From Lantana camara (taxonomy: Eukaryota; Streptophyta; Magnoliopsida; Lamiales; Verbenaceae), in assembly GCA_037501455.1 (NCBI GenBank), contig CM074865.1:52780501-52844500 (forward strand): DNA of 64,000 bases, in the 5' to 3' direction. Shown here one piece after another: positions 22,670-34,356 of the stretch. The position numbers were made by a program, and so were the translations under genes. Every line of letters starts with the position of its first letter. The first letter of the stretch is position 1. The notes under the pieces were generated by a model that saw nothing but the letters and a program-made list of their open reading frames with translations, was not told the DNA's origin and searched no databases.

Positions 22670-23868
22670 GGCCCTTCGTCTTCGAAAAAAAAAAATAACA
22701 GCAGCAAGAGTAACTCAGCGGGAAAAATAGGGGAAGGAGTAGGGGAACACGCAGCAACCTCAAGCAACAACTTGAGACCACAAAACTCATGCAAACCAAG
22801 GTAAATCTCTTCATGAACAACATATAATCATCCAATCATCACAAAAACTCAAGAATCAACATATATCTCAAGTTCATCCAATCAAGAATTCAAATTCCAA
22901 TAATGGCAACCTTCATCCTACTCATCCATATCCAAAGGCAAGACCATATTTTCACATTAGGGGCATAAGAGATCACATAAATATCTTCAAACCAAAGCTT
23001 AAGTCCAAGAAACACAAGAGGTCAACAAACCCTCATAATTCATGCCAAGCTCCATAAATGCACCAAACCTAACTCAAAGCATGGAATTAGTAGCTCAAAA
23101 TGATCATATAATCATGTACATATCAAATACTAACTTACCCCTTGAAGAAGATGGAAGAAAATGGAGATTAGAGCTCAAAACCTCCTTGGGATGAATAGTG
23201 ACGGGTTGAAGGGTTTAGCTCCAAGTTGCTGCACTTTTCTCCCTTTTTCCTTGCCTATACCGATAATGAGAGAGGGAGAGATGATTATGCTGAGTTTTGG
23301 TGGGTTGTGGGGCCAAGATTGAGGGTAGTATGTCAAGAATTGAGAGACCAAGATGCAAATAGGTGAAAGGTAGTCAAATACGAGTGAGGGCAGTTTCCGG
23401 TCGGATTTCGGATTACCGAATGAACTTGAAAGGTTAAGAGGCTCAATCCATCGAACCCGAATCGTCGAAACGAGTTCAACGGTGGTGACGGAATTCGAAT
23501 CAGAATTCCCGAGCTCAAAATACACACATCGGAACCCAAGGTGCGCTAAAAGCGTTTTAGCCTCCTTTAGGTTCCAAACGAAACAAATTATTCAAAAGCT
23601 CAACGAATAAACTCGAAAACATATAACGAGCATAAATCAAGGTTCATAACACGTAATCTCCGACATACTAAACAATGTAAAATTCCGAATTCGATTCACA
23701 CATAAACGAATCAATCCATAACAAATTACGTATATACTCAAATAATATTCATTCGAATTCATAAGAAATATTTGAAATAAGAATTAAAAGAATAAAGAAT
23801 ATGAATCTAAATAATATAAATCGCGCACATACGTCATACCTGTACGGTCTGAATGTCTGGGTGTCACA

Positions 23869-23976
23869 CTCTAAGATGAATATAAGTCACATGAGCTACA
23901 AGTGTTAACCGTGGAAGGAGAATACCCTTTTTCTTGTTTCTTGAAGTTGGTGGTTCGTTCTTCTTCAGAGTTTCGT
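23869..23976 (+). pseudogene. Short remnant of X interior
   Basis: 108 bases lie between the TSDs of two insertions. An open plus-strand frame (DEYKSHELQVLTVEGEYPF) continues across element C into 33803, as expected for one ancestral sequence, but I cannot assign it to a pol domain. Confidence 0.4.
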
Positions 23977-26900
23977 TGTAGCACCCGGGACGATAGGCAC
24001 CACATCCCCCGCACTATGAGTCTAATCCACATATGAAATAGGCAGTCCACACATGAATCGGACTCACAGCGAACGGGTGACAATCAAAAGTACAGTCCTG
24101 ACTAGGCGGAAGCTAACCCGGAAACCATCAACCAAAAACCAAAATGCGGAAGCAAGGAAATCATTCATGTAATATTCATGAAATAATGGAAATCCAATAC
24201 GAATATAAATACCGGTTCCACTAATCAGTACACCTGTCCTAACCTGTCCCGAATCAATACAAGGAAACAATCATAACAACGGGTTCAACTGGCTCCAGAA
24301 CCTGTCCTAACCTGTCCCGAATCAATATCAATTCAATAAGGCACACCGGCCATCAATAATAAATCAATACAGTATTTAAAGACAATATAATATGCAGTGA
24401 GTGTAAATGAGTGAGACTAGAACAATGACTCGACACTCTAACTCCACCTAGTAACCAACACCTGCAAAAGAAACTGGGAAAAGGGGGAAAGAGGGGTCAG
24501 TCTCTAGAAGACTGAGTGAGCTGGAGCGATACATATAATATAGAAACATGCACATGCAAGTCATAAATCCCGAGCAAGGTTTTATTTAAAGTTAGTTCCC
24601 AAAAAGGGCAAAAGAATGACTAAGCAATGCTCAGACTTTACGAATATTCATATTAAATTCATTAAGTTCATAAATCATACTCAATCAATAAGGCTCGGCG
24701 AGTAAGCGTGCACAATCTCCAACCAAACTCCGACCGTGTACGACAAGTATCATTAATACATTAAATAGGTGATCATGCAATATATCATAATACACTCAGA
24801 TCACATGCCATGTCCTAAATATATTTGTTTGGGCAATCCGATTCCCTGCCTTCCCGCACAGTGCCTATCAATCAATAATCAATCAGTCAATCATTTTAAA
24901 TCATAAATAAGTTCCAACCTTCTTCCTCCGGGTTGGTGGTGGGTTTGCAAGGCCCGACCACCCAATCATTGGCCAAAAGGGGTTACTTGACTCCCCAGAT
25001 GGCACTCAGCTCCCTTTCCCCGCCAATCTCCTGACGAGGTCCGGTACCGCTGTTCAATAGTGGGACTAGTGTGAGGGTTTACCGTCAGCCCTTGCCTCCT
25101 CGGGTCCCCACTCTCACCAAGCCCCTGGGCCCCAATCAATGCAATCAATCAATCATTCTTTTCTCGCCAAAACATTTGATTCATAAGAATCATACCATAT
25201 TTCATAATCCACTTGAAAAGGGGTTTACTCGATCAATATTTACTCGATAACTCTCTTTTTAAAAGTAACATATATATAATCATAAGGTTTTGGCCAAAGC
25301 TTTTCACATACGGGTTGTAGGGTTTGATATGTAACTAGAATGAAAATACCCTCACCTGGAATACCACGAGACAAGAAACAAGAGCAATACGGGTGCCTAT
25401 TCAATTTGGAAGTCTCCGCCCTGGAAACAAACTGTACAAGAGAAGGAACAATGTGTACTGGTGAGAATTGACTCAATATGAAACCACATAGATGCACGGC
25501 TATGCTAAACACATGATACGAGATGTATAAGAAGTAAAATGATGTTATGGAGTTACATAATCAAGTAATTCTTTCAAGTACATTCCATACATGAGGGTTT
25601 CAAGCCCAATCAATTCATATCTTTCATAATTCCTTGCAATCAAGTCATGAACTTCATATAACGTTTATAACTCAAGTATATCAAGTTTACAATTATAAAA
25701 TAAACAAAATAGAGTCATTCAAATCACTTAAATCTCCCAAAATCACATATCAATTCCAATTATATCAATTTTATATAATTCACACATGCGATAGTCAATT
25801 CAGGTATCACTAACGGATTCAATTACAAGGTTAACTAATTAAATCAAACAATATTCATATTGTTTACAAAATTACACAAACACCCCTTCAAGTTAGATAA
25901 ATAGCTCAAATACGGTATGTCGGAGTTCAAATTGTAAATCAAAGCATCAACGTATATCATAGATCATTTAATACATGCTTTCGTACACATTGGAATTCAT
26001 ATTGATCGACAAATCAAGCAATTGACAATTTATTGCAATTAAAACAATTAATTTCAAATAAATAGAAATACACAAAATAAATCACAACAAATCAACCGGG
26101 CATCCGATTGACGAACGGAAAGTGGCGTTGGACTCACCACAACGAAATGGACCTTCTGTCCGAAAGTCACCGGAATGCCGCTACCGTAACCGACCGAACA
26201 GTCACCGGCCGCCACCGGAACACCGTCTCCGGTGGTCGGAAAAATCCCCGGAAGGACAGAAACGTGCGTCTCGGCCTGCTCAACAAAAGCCCTTAATCAA
26301 TTTCAGAAAATGCCAAACACGCCGGACTTCGTTGACGAAAAACCGAACTTAAATCCTAGTACGAAAACTGAAATTAAACGTAAACCGTAAAACCAAAATG
26401 AAATCCGAGTATACCGTTGGAAAGCTTGTAACAAGCCCTACAAAAGCCCCAAGTCAAATCGCCGGAACAGTAACCGGTTCAGACCCGCCGGTTCACCGCC
26501 GGTCCGCCGCCAACGGCCGATTCTCGGGACGCCGTCGATGCCATCCGCTAAGTCTCGTCAATCCAAGCAACTTTCGTAAAGCGACCACCACCAAAACCGG
26601 CCGGGAAAAGGCCGAACCACCACCCCAAAGTCGCGCTGCTGTGTCACCGCCGGAACCACCACCTACGCTGCGATTCGCTCAAAAAGGAGGCCGGAAATGG
26701 AACGGGAAGGGTCGAAAACGTGGGGTAGGGTGGTTGTTGGCCGGCGAGAGTCGCCGGAACGCCGCCGGTGTGGAGGTGGCGCAACCCGCCACCGTCGGAC
26801 CACCGCTGCGCCGCCGCTGGTCACTTTCAGGGCACGAAACTGGTACGGTTGTGACGGGCTCGTCGAGCTGATGAACTTCCACTATTGATTCGTCGAATTC

Positions 26901-27338
26901 CGTCGAGAAACGAGGGAGAACGAGCTAGTGTGTGTTTTTACACCTTCACAGTGTGTGAACAGTGTCGGATCGCTGGAGAAGACGATGAAGGCTGCTGATC
27001 TGATTTTGGCACGCAAAACGAGGAAACCCGAGTATATATCTCTGGTCCTCGTACGCAAAAACGATCGGAAGAACGAGCTAACGAAGTCAGAATTGGGCAA
27101 ACTTAGAGTCTACGGACTCGTCTCGATGCCCCGGACGCGAAGGAGGGGTCAAAGAAGTCGAAACCTCTACCGAACGAGAAGTGACCGGAAAAACCCCTTA
27201 AAAGAAGAAAATTACAAAAAGGGTCCCAACTCTAAAAGAATCCAAAAGAGGGCCACACAACGCACCAATCACATAATTAAACACATAAAAAGGTTGAAAG
27301 GTGACGTACCTTATTTATCGAATGAGCGGGGCGTTACA
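23977..27338 (-). mobile_element. 3' LTR of element C
   Basis: From TGTAGCACCCGGGACG to GAGCGGGGCGTTACA. A minus-strand acceptor-like CTTTTGCAG ends at 24472, beside the shared CTAGGTGG box. A GC-rich block with many CCGG words (about 26100-26880) gives long spurious ORFs on both strands. Confidence 0.92.
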
Positions 27339-27352
27339 ATCTTCCCTCCTTC
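27339..27352 (-). promoter_or_regulatory. Polypurine tract of element C
   Basis: Read on the minus strand: GAAGGAGGGAAGAT, directly before the 3' LTR start TGTAACGCC. Plus-strand DNA priming site. Confidence 0.85.
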
Positions 27353-30300
27353 AAAAGGACCTGTCCTCAGGTCCTACTGTTGGACCGAAAAAGTTTCAAA
27401 CTGAAATTGTATCGACCTGCTTCCCGAAATTGCTTAACATCTTAGCCCTGGTTGCGAAGTTTACTCCCCTTATTGTATCACCCCTTCAGAGTCTGGTAGT
27501 CACAAAGATCTACTCGAACACTTGGCCGTTAGTCACTTCAAAACTCGTTCAATCGCTACTAGTCCATTGCCTCGTCACTTGTTAACCTCTGTCTATCCAG
27601 GCGTAACGCAAACACGACAAACAAGAAAGAATCCCATCTCTCAACACACAAGTGAGGAAACCCCGTCCCTCAGCACACACAAAAGAGAGAACCCCGTCTC
27701 TCGGGCACAGAATTGAGAGAACCCCGTCTCCCAGCCTAAGTCTGTTAGATTCCACATCTTCCCAGACATCTAGTTTGAGAAAATCCAGCATTTCTCAAAC
27801 TCCTAAATCCAAGAGAATCCAACATCCCTCGAATACCTAAGTACAAGAGAATCCAGCATCTCTCGTGCACAGAAAACAGAAAGAATCCAGCATCTTTCTA
27901 TCACATAATCAGGGAGAATCCACATCTTCCTGGCACGTAATCAGAGAGAATCAAATCCCCCTTTCACTCAAGCACACAAGCAGAAGCAAGGTTCACAATA
28001 ATCAACACACACTCCACTGGCCAGGGTACCACACAATAACAAAATTTAAATATGTAAACGATGTATGTATGCTCGTGCGATGGATGCTTAGTGCACCGTT
28101 CACCGTAGTAATGGAATTGATGTTGTGACTTTACTCTATGATTTGGATAGTCTGATCTCTAGCTGGCTCGATTCCCAACTTGTCTTTCCTATCTTTAGTA
28201 GATGTTTGTCTGAGAAAGTCAGACCCTTGGTTGATCCTATTCTCGATTCCATTCAGATCCTTACTCATAGTTATCTTCTGCAATTAACCGAGCACCAGTT
28301 TATTCCGCCTACGATCAAAACATTTATCTTTGTACCAGGTTCATTATATTCTCTTTGGCCGTACAAGAAACTTAAACTTTAACTCCCACTTCATACATTG
28401 TCACTAACTGGTTTAATTCTTTGTTGAAGATTTGGTCATCTGGAACTAGTTGACATCCTTCTTAAAAGTGATAAATTTTGACCAATTTTCCTTTCTTGAA
28501 ACTAATTTAGGAATCCATCAGAAGTTCCCTGATAATATCATCATCCTCGCTGTCTGAATCACGTACTTATAAATTCCCAAACAAACCACTCTCTTCGATG
28601 CCTTATGAAGATCTTCATCCCGGTTATATTAACTTAACTCAACTCCTTAGACTTTTCTACCACTTCTCGGATCAAAACACCTCAATTTCTTCAACTTAAC
28701 TTCCTCGGTATAAGTGGTTCTAATCACGCCACTTGTCTAGTGATAGTTCTCACATTTCCTTTGAAGCAATTAGTAGGAACGACAACCTGCTTCTTTTGTT
28801 CCCACTTTCGATTCTATTTTCCCAAACCTCAGAATTTTCCATTTCCTTTTTAACCAACCAGTACAACCCAGAATTTCTTCTTTTCTTGATCCCAGCAAGA
28901 ATCAGTCGGAGTATCACTTGATAAATAAGATGTGGGGAATACCTATCAAGTAAACACTAAAATGCATGTCGGGTTAGGGTGCCAATGTAGTATCACACTT
29001 GTAAACAATTAAAGATGCAACACATTGGAACAATTATACAAATTAGAGATGCGCATATAAATAGAGAAATTTAAAAAATTAAAGCGACGTATGATGCACG
29101 TGCTTATGAATGCATAGAACCTGTCACCGTAGTTGTAAACTTTAACTTGGCATATTCTTTGTTTCTCAAATTGCAGGTTTGTCTTGAATTAATTGTTCAC
29201 CTCTTCTTTACCCACGGTCTTCCAAATCTTCAAAGTTCCCGTGTATCAACTTATAGATCTCCCAAATCCGAGATTGAAATCTCTTGAACCCAAATTCTTC
29301 AACACCCATGAAGTTGGTATCTTGACTTCTCTCGAAGAATCAATCCCCAATTGTTTACATTCAAATACATAATTTCCCTCCAATAGTTCTTTGTCTTTCT
29401 TGATCGTTTCCATTTGTTGCTCCAAAGCTCTTAATTCAATCTCACAACTCGACATTTCATCTTGAATTTGGAAGATGAACTCATATCCGGCCGAAGATAA
29501 AATCCTTAGCATTGTCATTTCCCATGAACTTATACTTACCACGTCGACTAATTTCCTTTAATTCTTCTTAATTCAACTCCTATCTCATCTCAATTCTGAA
29601 GTATGTGAATTCCCTTTTCGTAGTCTCTTCATCCTTTTTCATCGATCTAAATCCCGAGCTATATTATTCTTCATATTTTCTTTCGCCTCTTTCTCAAGTT
29701 AAATGGTCTTTACTGCTTCTCAACCACGAACCTACTTTACTTTAACTCTCTTGAAGGTTATCACCTCTACGTTGATAGAAACCTCGAATCTAAAACATCT
29801 TCGAGATCTCTCTTCTTTGGAATCTGGTTGACAAATCTTCGTAGTGTAAACAAACATGTTGATCTCGTGAAACCAAATCATTACACACCACAAATCCCGT
29901 CTCAACATGGATTCACCATCGATAATAGAGCTTGCAAACTTCTCCTTCGAACTGACCTCTTATTCTGGACTTTGTCACTCGAGCCCTAACCTCATTTTAG
30001 AAAAGGTTTGACTCTTAAATTTCTGTAGAAATCCCCAAGGCATTCCTTACAGCTTCCGAGATAAAAGAAGAGCTTGTGGTAGCCCGTGGTTATCGTAAAA
30101 ATTGGCCGTGGTTTGATATTGTCTTCATATCCTATGAATCACAGCTCATTTTGAAAATATATGCATGCGATTAGTATATGCTCATGCCACATAATTAACA
30201 CCAAAAGAATGGATTCAATGCAAAATACAACAAATAATCTAATAAAGTTTGAAAAAAAAATCACAATTCAGTGTTCAAGAATGATGCAATGCACACATTG

Positions 30301-30370
30301 ACAATTAGTTCCTATGCCGTGCGACCTATACTCGAGACAACACAACCCAGAGCACCGGTTCTGAACCTGG
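27353..30370 (-). other. Interior of element C, no pol domains
   Basis: About 3 kb with no recognisable retroelement domain in either orientation. It includes a hairpin tandem array (27622-27965) and one minus-strand frame with a Glu/Lys-rich, coiled-coil-like stretch at 29246-29542 (MSSCEIELRALEQQMETIKK). That frame could be a trace of a lost protein or chance; I assign no function. Confidence 0.6.
27622..27965 (-). repeat. Tandem array of about 11 short hairpins with changing arms
   Basis: Units of about 28-34 bases share a loop (ACCCCGT or ATCCAGCAT) between complementary arms. The best unit pairs AGTTTGAGAAA (27772-27782) with TTTCTCAAACT (27791-27801), 11 perfect pairs. Others use GAGAG/CTCTC (about 27685-27701), AGAG/CTCT (about 27847-27863), AAAGA/TCTTT (about 27880-27897) and GGGAGA/TCTTCC (about 27912-27930). 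Arms change on both sides together, so pairing is kept while sequence is not. Confidence 0.75.
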
Positions 30371-30384
30371 TAGCTCTGATACCA
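30371..30384 (-). promoter_or_regulatory. Primer-binding site of element C (initiator tRNA-Met)
   Basis: On the minus strand TGGTATCAGAGCTA, eight bases inside the 5' LTR end. The first 12 bases are the standard complement of plant initiator tRNA-Met. Confidence 0.92.
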
Positions 30385-30392
30385 CCTAAAGA

Positions 30393-33300
30393 TGTAGCAC
30401 CCGGGACGATAGGCACCACATCCCCCGCACTATGAGTCTAATCCACATATGAAATAGGCAGTCCACACATGAATCGGACTCACAGCGAACGGGTGACAAT
30501 CAAAAGTACAGTCCTGACTAGGCGGAAGCTAACCCTGGAACCATCAACCAAAAACCAAAATGCAGAAGCAAGGAAATCATTCATGTAATATTCATGAAAT
30601 AATGGAAATCCAATACGAATATAAATACGGGTTCCACTAATCAGTACACCTGTCCTAACCTGTCCCGAATCAATACAAGGAAACAATCATAACAACGGGT
30701 TCAACTGGCTCCAGAACCTGTCCTAACCTGTCCCGAATCAATATCAATTCAATAAGGCACACCGGCCATCAATAATAAATCAATACAGTATTTAAAGACA
30801 ATATAATATGCAGTGAGTGTAAATGAGTGAGACTAGAACAATGACTCGACACTCTAACTCCACCTAGTAACCAACACCTGCAAAAGAAACTGGGAAAAAG
30901 GGGAAAGAGGGGTCAGTCTCTAGAAGACTGAGTGAGCTGGAGCGATACATATAATATAGAAACATGCACATGCAAGTCATAAATCCCGAGCAAGGTTTTA
31001 TTTAAAGTTAGTTCCCAAAAAGGGCAAAAGAATGACTAAGCAATGCTCAGACTTTACGACTATTCATATTAAATTCATTAAGTTCATAAATCATACTCAA
31101 TCAATAAGGCTCGGCAAGTGAGCGTGCACAATCTCCAACCAAACTCCGACCGTGTACGACAAGTATCATTAATACATTAAATAGGTGATCATGCAATATA
31201 TCATAATACACTCAGATCACATGCCATGTCCTAAATATATTTGTTTGGGCAATCCGATTCCCGGCCTTCCCGCACAGTGCCTATCAATCAATAATCAATC
31301 AGTCAATCATTTTCAATCATAAATAAGTTCCAACCTTCTTCCTCCGGGTTGGTGGTGGGTTTGCAAGGCCCGACTACCCAATCATTGGCCAAAAGGGGTT
31401 ACTTGACTCCCCAGATGGCACTCAGCTCCCTTTCCCCGCCAATCTCCTGACGAGGTCCGGTACCGCTGTTCAATAGTGGGACTAGTGTGAGGGTTTACCG
31501 TCAGCCCTTGCCTCCTCGGGTCCCCACTCACACCAAGCCCCTGGGCCCCAATCAGTGCAATCAATCAATCATTCTTTTCTCGCCAAAACATTTGATTCAT
31601 AAGAATCATACCATATTTCATAATCCACTTGAAAAGGGGTTTACTCGATCAATATTTACTCGATCAATCCGTATTTACTCGATAACTCTCCTTTTAAAAG
31701 TAACATATATATAATCATAAGGTTTTGGCCAAAGCTTTTCACATACGGGTTGCAGGGTTTGATATGTAACTAGAACGAAAACACCCTCACCTGGAATACC
31801 ACGAGACAAGAAACAAGAGCAATACGGGTGCCTATTCAATTTGGAAGTCTCCGCCCTGGAAACAAACTGTACAAGAGAAGGAACAATGTGTACTGGTGAG
31901 AATTGACTCAATATGAAACCACATAGACGCACGGCAATGCTAAACACATGATATGAGATGTATAAGAAGTAAAATGATGTTATGGAGTTACATAATCAAG
32001 TAATTCTTTCAAATACATTCCATACATGAGGGTTTCAAGCCCAATCAATTCATACCTTTCATAATTCCTTGCAATCAAGTCATGAACTTCATATAACGTT
32101 TATAACTCAAGTATATCAAGTTTATAATTATAAAATAAACAAAATAGAGTCATTCAAATCACTTAAATCTCCCAAAATCACATATCAATTCCAACTATAT
32201 CAATTTTATATAATTCACACATGCCATAGTCAATTCAGGTATCACTAACGGATTCAATTACAAGGTTAACTAATTAAATCAAACAATATTCATATTGTTT
32301 ACAAAATTACACAAACACCCCTTCAAGTTAGACAAATAGCTCAAATACGGTATATCGGAGTTCAAATTGTAAATCAAAGCATCAACATATATCATAGATC
32401 ATTTAATACATGCTTTCGTACACATTGGAATTCGTATTGATCGACAAATCAAGCAATTGACAATTATTGCAATTAAAACAATTAATTTCAAATAAATAGA
32501 AATACACAAAATAAATCACAACAAATCAACCGGGCATCCGATTGACGAACGAAAAGTGGCATTGGACTCACCACAACGAAAGGGACCTTCTGTCCGAAAG
32601 TCACCGGAATGCCGCTACCGTAGCCGGCCGAACAGTCACCGGCCGCCACCGGAACACCGTCTCCGGTGGCCACCGGAACACCGTCTCCGGTGGTCGGAAA
32701 AATCCCCGGAAGGACAGAAACGTGCGTCTCGGCCTGCTCAACAAAAGCCCTTAATCAATTTCAGAAAATGCCAAACACGCCGGACTTCGTTGACAAAAAA
32801 CCGAACTTAAATCCTAGTACGAAAACTGAAATTAAACGTAAACCGTAAAACCAAAATGAAATCCGAGCATACCGTTGGAAAGCTTGTAACAAGCCCTACA
32901 AAAGCCCTAAGTCAAATCGCCGAAAAAATCGCCGGAATAGTAACCGGTTCAGACCCGCCAGTTCACCGCCAACGGCCGATTCTCGGGACGCCGTCGATGC
33001 CATCCGCTAAGTCTCGTCAATCCAAGCAACTTTCGTAAAGCGACCACCACCAAAACCGGCCGGGAAAAGGCCGAACCACCACCCCAAAGTCGCGCCGCTG
33101 CGTCACCGCCGGAACCACCACCTACGCTGCGATTCGCTCAAAAAAGAGGCCGGAAATGGAATGGGAAGGGTCGAAAACGTGGGGTAGGGTGGTTGTTGGC
33201 CGGCGAGAGTCGCCGGAACGCCACCGGCATGGAGGTGGTGCAACCCGCCACCGTCGGACCACCGCTGCGCCGCCGCTGGTCACTTTCAGGGCACGAAACT

Positions 33301-33797
33301 GGTACGGTTGTGACGGGCTCGTCGAGCTGATGAATTTCCACTATTGATTCGTCGAATTCCGTCGAGAAACGAGGGAGAACGAGCTAGTGTGTGTTTTCAC
33401 ACCTTCACTGTGTGTGAACAGTGTCGGATCGCTGGAGAAGACGATGAAGGCTGCTGATCTGATTTTGGCACGCAAAACGAGGAAACCCGAGTATATATCT
33501 CTGGTCCTCGTACGCAAAAACGATTGGAAGAACGAGCTAACGAAGTTAGAATTGGGCAAACTTAGAGTCTACGGACTCGTCTCGATGCCCCGGACGCGAA
33601 GGAGGGGTCAAAGAAGTCAAAATCTCTACCGAACGAGAAGTGACCGGAAAAACCCCTTAAAAGAAGAAAATTACAAAAAGGGCCCCAACTCTAAAAGAAT
33701 CCAAAAGAGGGCCACACAACGCACCAATCACATAATTAAACACATAAAAAGGTTGAAAGGTGACGTACCTTATTTATCGAATGAGCGGGGCGTTACA
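30393..33797 (-). mobile_element. 5' LTR of element C
   Basis: From TGTAGCACCCGGGACG to GCGGGGCGTTACA, 3405 bp, 43 bases longer than its twin. Part of the gain is a short tandem copy of a CACCGGAACACCGTCTCCGG unit near 32644-32690; another is an ATTTACTCGATCAATCCGT-type insertion near 31660. The acceptor-like TTTTGCAG (minus) ends at 30888. Confidence 0.92.
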
Positions 33798-34356
33798 TTC
33801 GTAGTTGGCTCCAGGGGTGATTTCAACAAGGGTATTGTCGACTATGTATTCCAGTAGAAGAACCGAGAATTGCCTCAGAGATAAAGTGTCTAGTGTTATC
33901 GGGATTCAACAGGAGATTCGTCTTCCTATAGGCGGCCGTCCCGTGACATGAAAGATATAGAAGAGGCACGGTTTGAGTGGATGAGGCTTGGAAGAGAGTT
34001 GCCTTCGGTGATAGCTTTGCTTACCCGAAGGTACTCAAAAACTTCTCCATTACAATCGAGGTACTAAGGAAGACTTTGGTTGTGCGTTCCTAACTAAGAG
34101 TTGAAGCCTATGTCACTAGAAGTGTTTGTTCACGAGACAAATCCCACTCCTGGTTCGAGGACTTGAAGAACCGGTAATGATGTATTGGTACAAGAAGAGA
34201 TATTGTGGACTTTGTGTAGCAGTGTCAACGTGCCATCGGTTGAAGACCGAGCATCAAGAATCGGTAGGTTTCCCCCAACTACTTTCGAATTTTAATCGGA
34301 AGTGGGAGCAAATCGAAGTTTGCTAAAGCTAAGGGGATTCACTCGGATTTTGTGAG
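33798..34356 (+). pseudogene. X remnant with integrase zinc-finger trace
   Basis: Multiple stops and shifts. At about 34189-34325 the plus strand reads YCGLCVAVSTCHRLKTEHQE and, a little later, NRKWEQIEV. This fits the gypsy integrase segment C-L-T-C-Q-x-V-K-A-E-H-Q followed by W-K-W-E-x-I, with changes. The next solo LTR begins right after it. Confidence 0.55.

Larger units (their letters stand above)
17018..23868 (-). mobile_element. Solo LTR (minus), split by a second solo LTR
   Basis: On the plus strand it begins TGTGACGCCCGGAGCGG and ends CTGGGTGTCACA. TSDs are perfect: CTCTA at 17013-17017 and 23869-23873. Without the inner insertion it is 2958 bp. It carries the shared end module (CCACATCCCCCGCAC) at its left edge, which is its 3' end. 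A minus-strand donor GTAAGT lies at 23148 and an acceptor TTTCAG ends at 17422, just before the CTAGGCGGGG box. Six CACGGCCGTG palindromes lie at 22457-22669. The fragment at 1-2299 is from the same family. Confidence 0.92.
23977..33797 (-). mobile_element. Complete non-autonomous LTR element C (LARD-like)
   Basis: Two nearly identical LTRs (23977-27338 and 30393-33797) flank a 3054-bp interior, with perfect TSD TTCGT (23972-23976 and 33798-33802). It reads on the minus strand: PBS next to the right LTR, polypurine tract next to the left LTR. The interior has no recognisable gag, protease, RT or integrase, so it would depend on proteins of another element; this matches the LARD description (long LTRs, non-coding interior). 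LTR differences seen by eye are few, mostly single bases and short indels, so it is among the youngest insertions here. Confidence 0.9.

Noticed and set aside
26108..26888. Several overlapping Arg/Pro-rich ORFs on both strands, repeated at 32542-33347
   Set aside because: They lie wholly inside the element C LTRs, arise from CCGG-rich sequence, have no domain, and differ in frame between the two LTRs because of indels.
26928..27404. 158-codon plus-strand ORF and its twin at 33387-33857
   Set aside because: Both sit at the LTR end, antisense to element C, and run across the LTR border into different sequence (interior at one end, flanking DNA at the other).
27622..27965. Possible CRISPR array
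   Set aside because: The repeat parts are the variable arms and the loop, units vary in length, and the host is plant nuclear DNA; it is a minisatellite of hairpins.
29246..29542. Host gene exon with coiled coil
   Set aside because: Single minus-strand frame inside element C with no splice partners or recognisable family; kept only as a remark.
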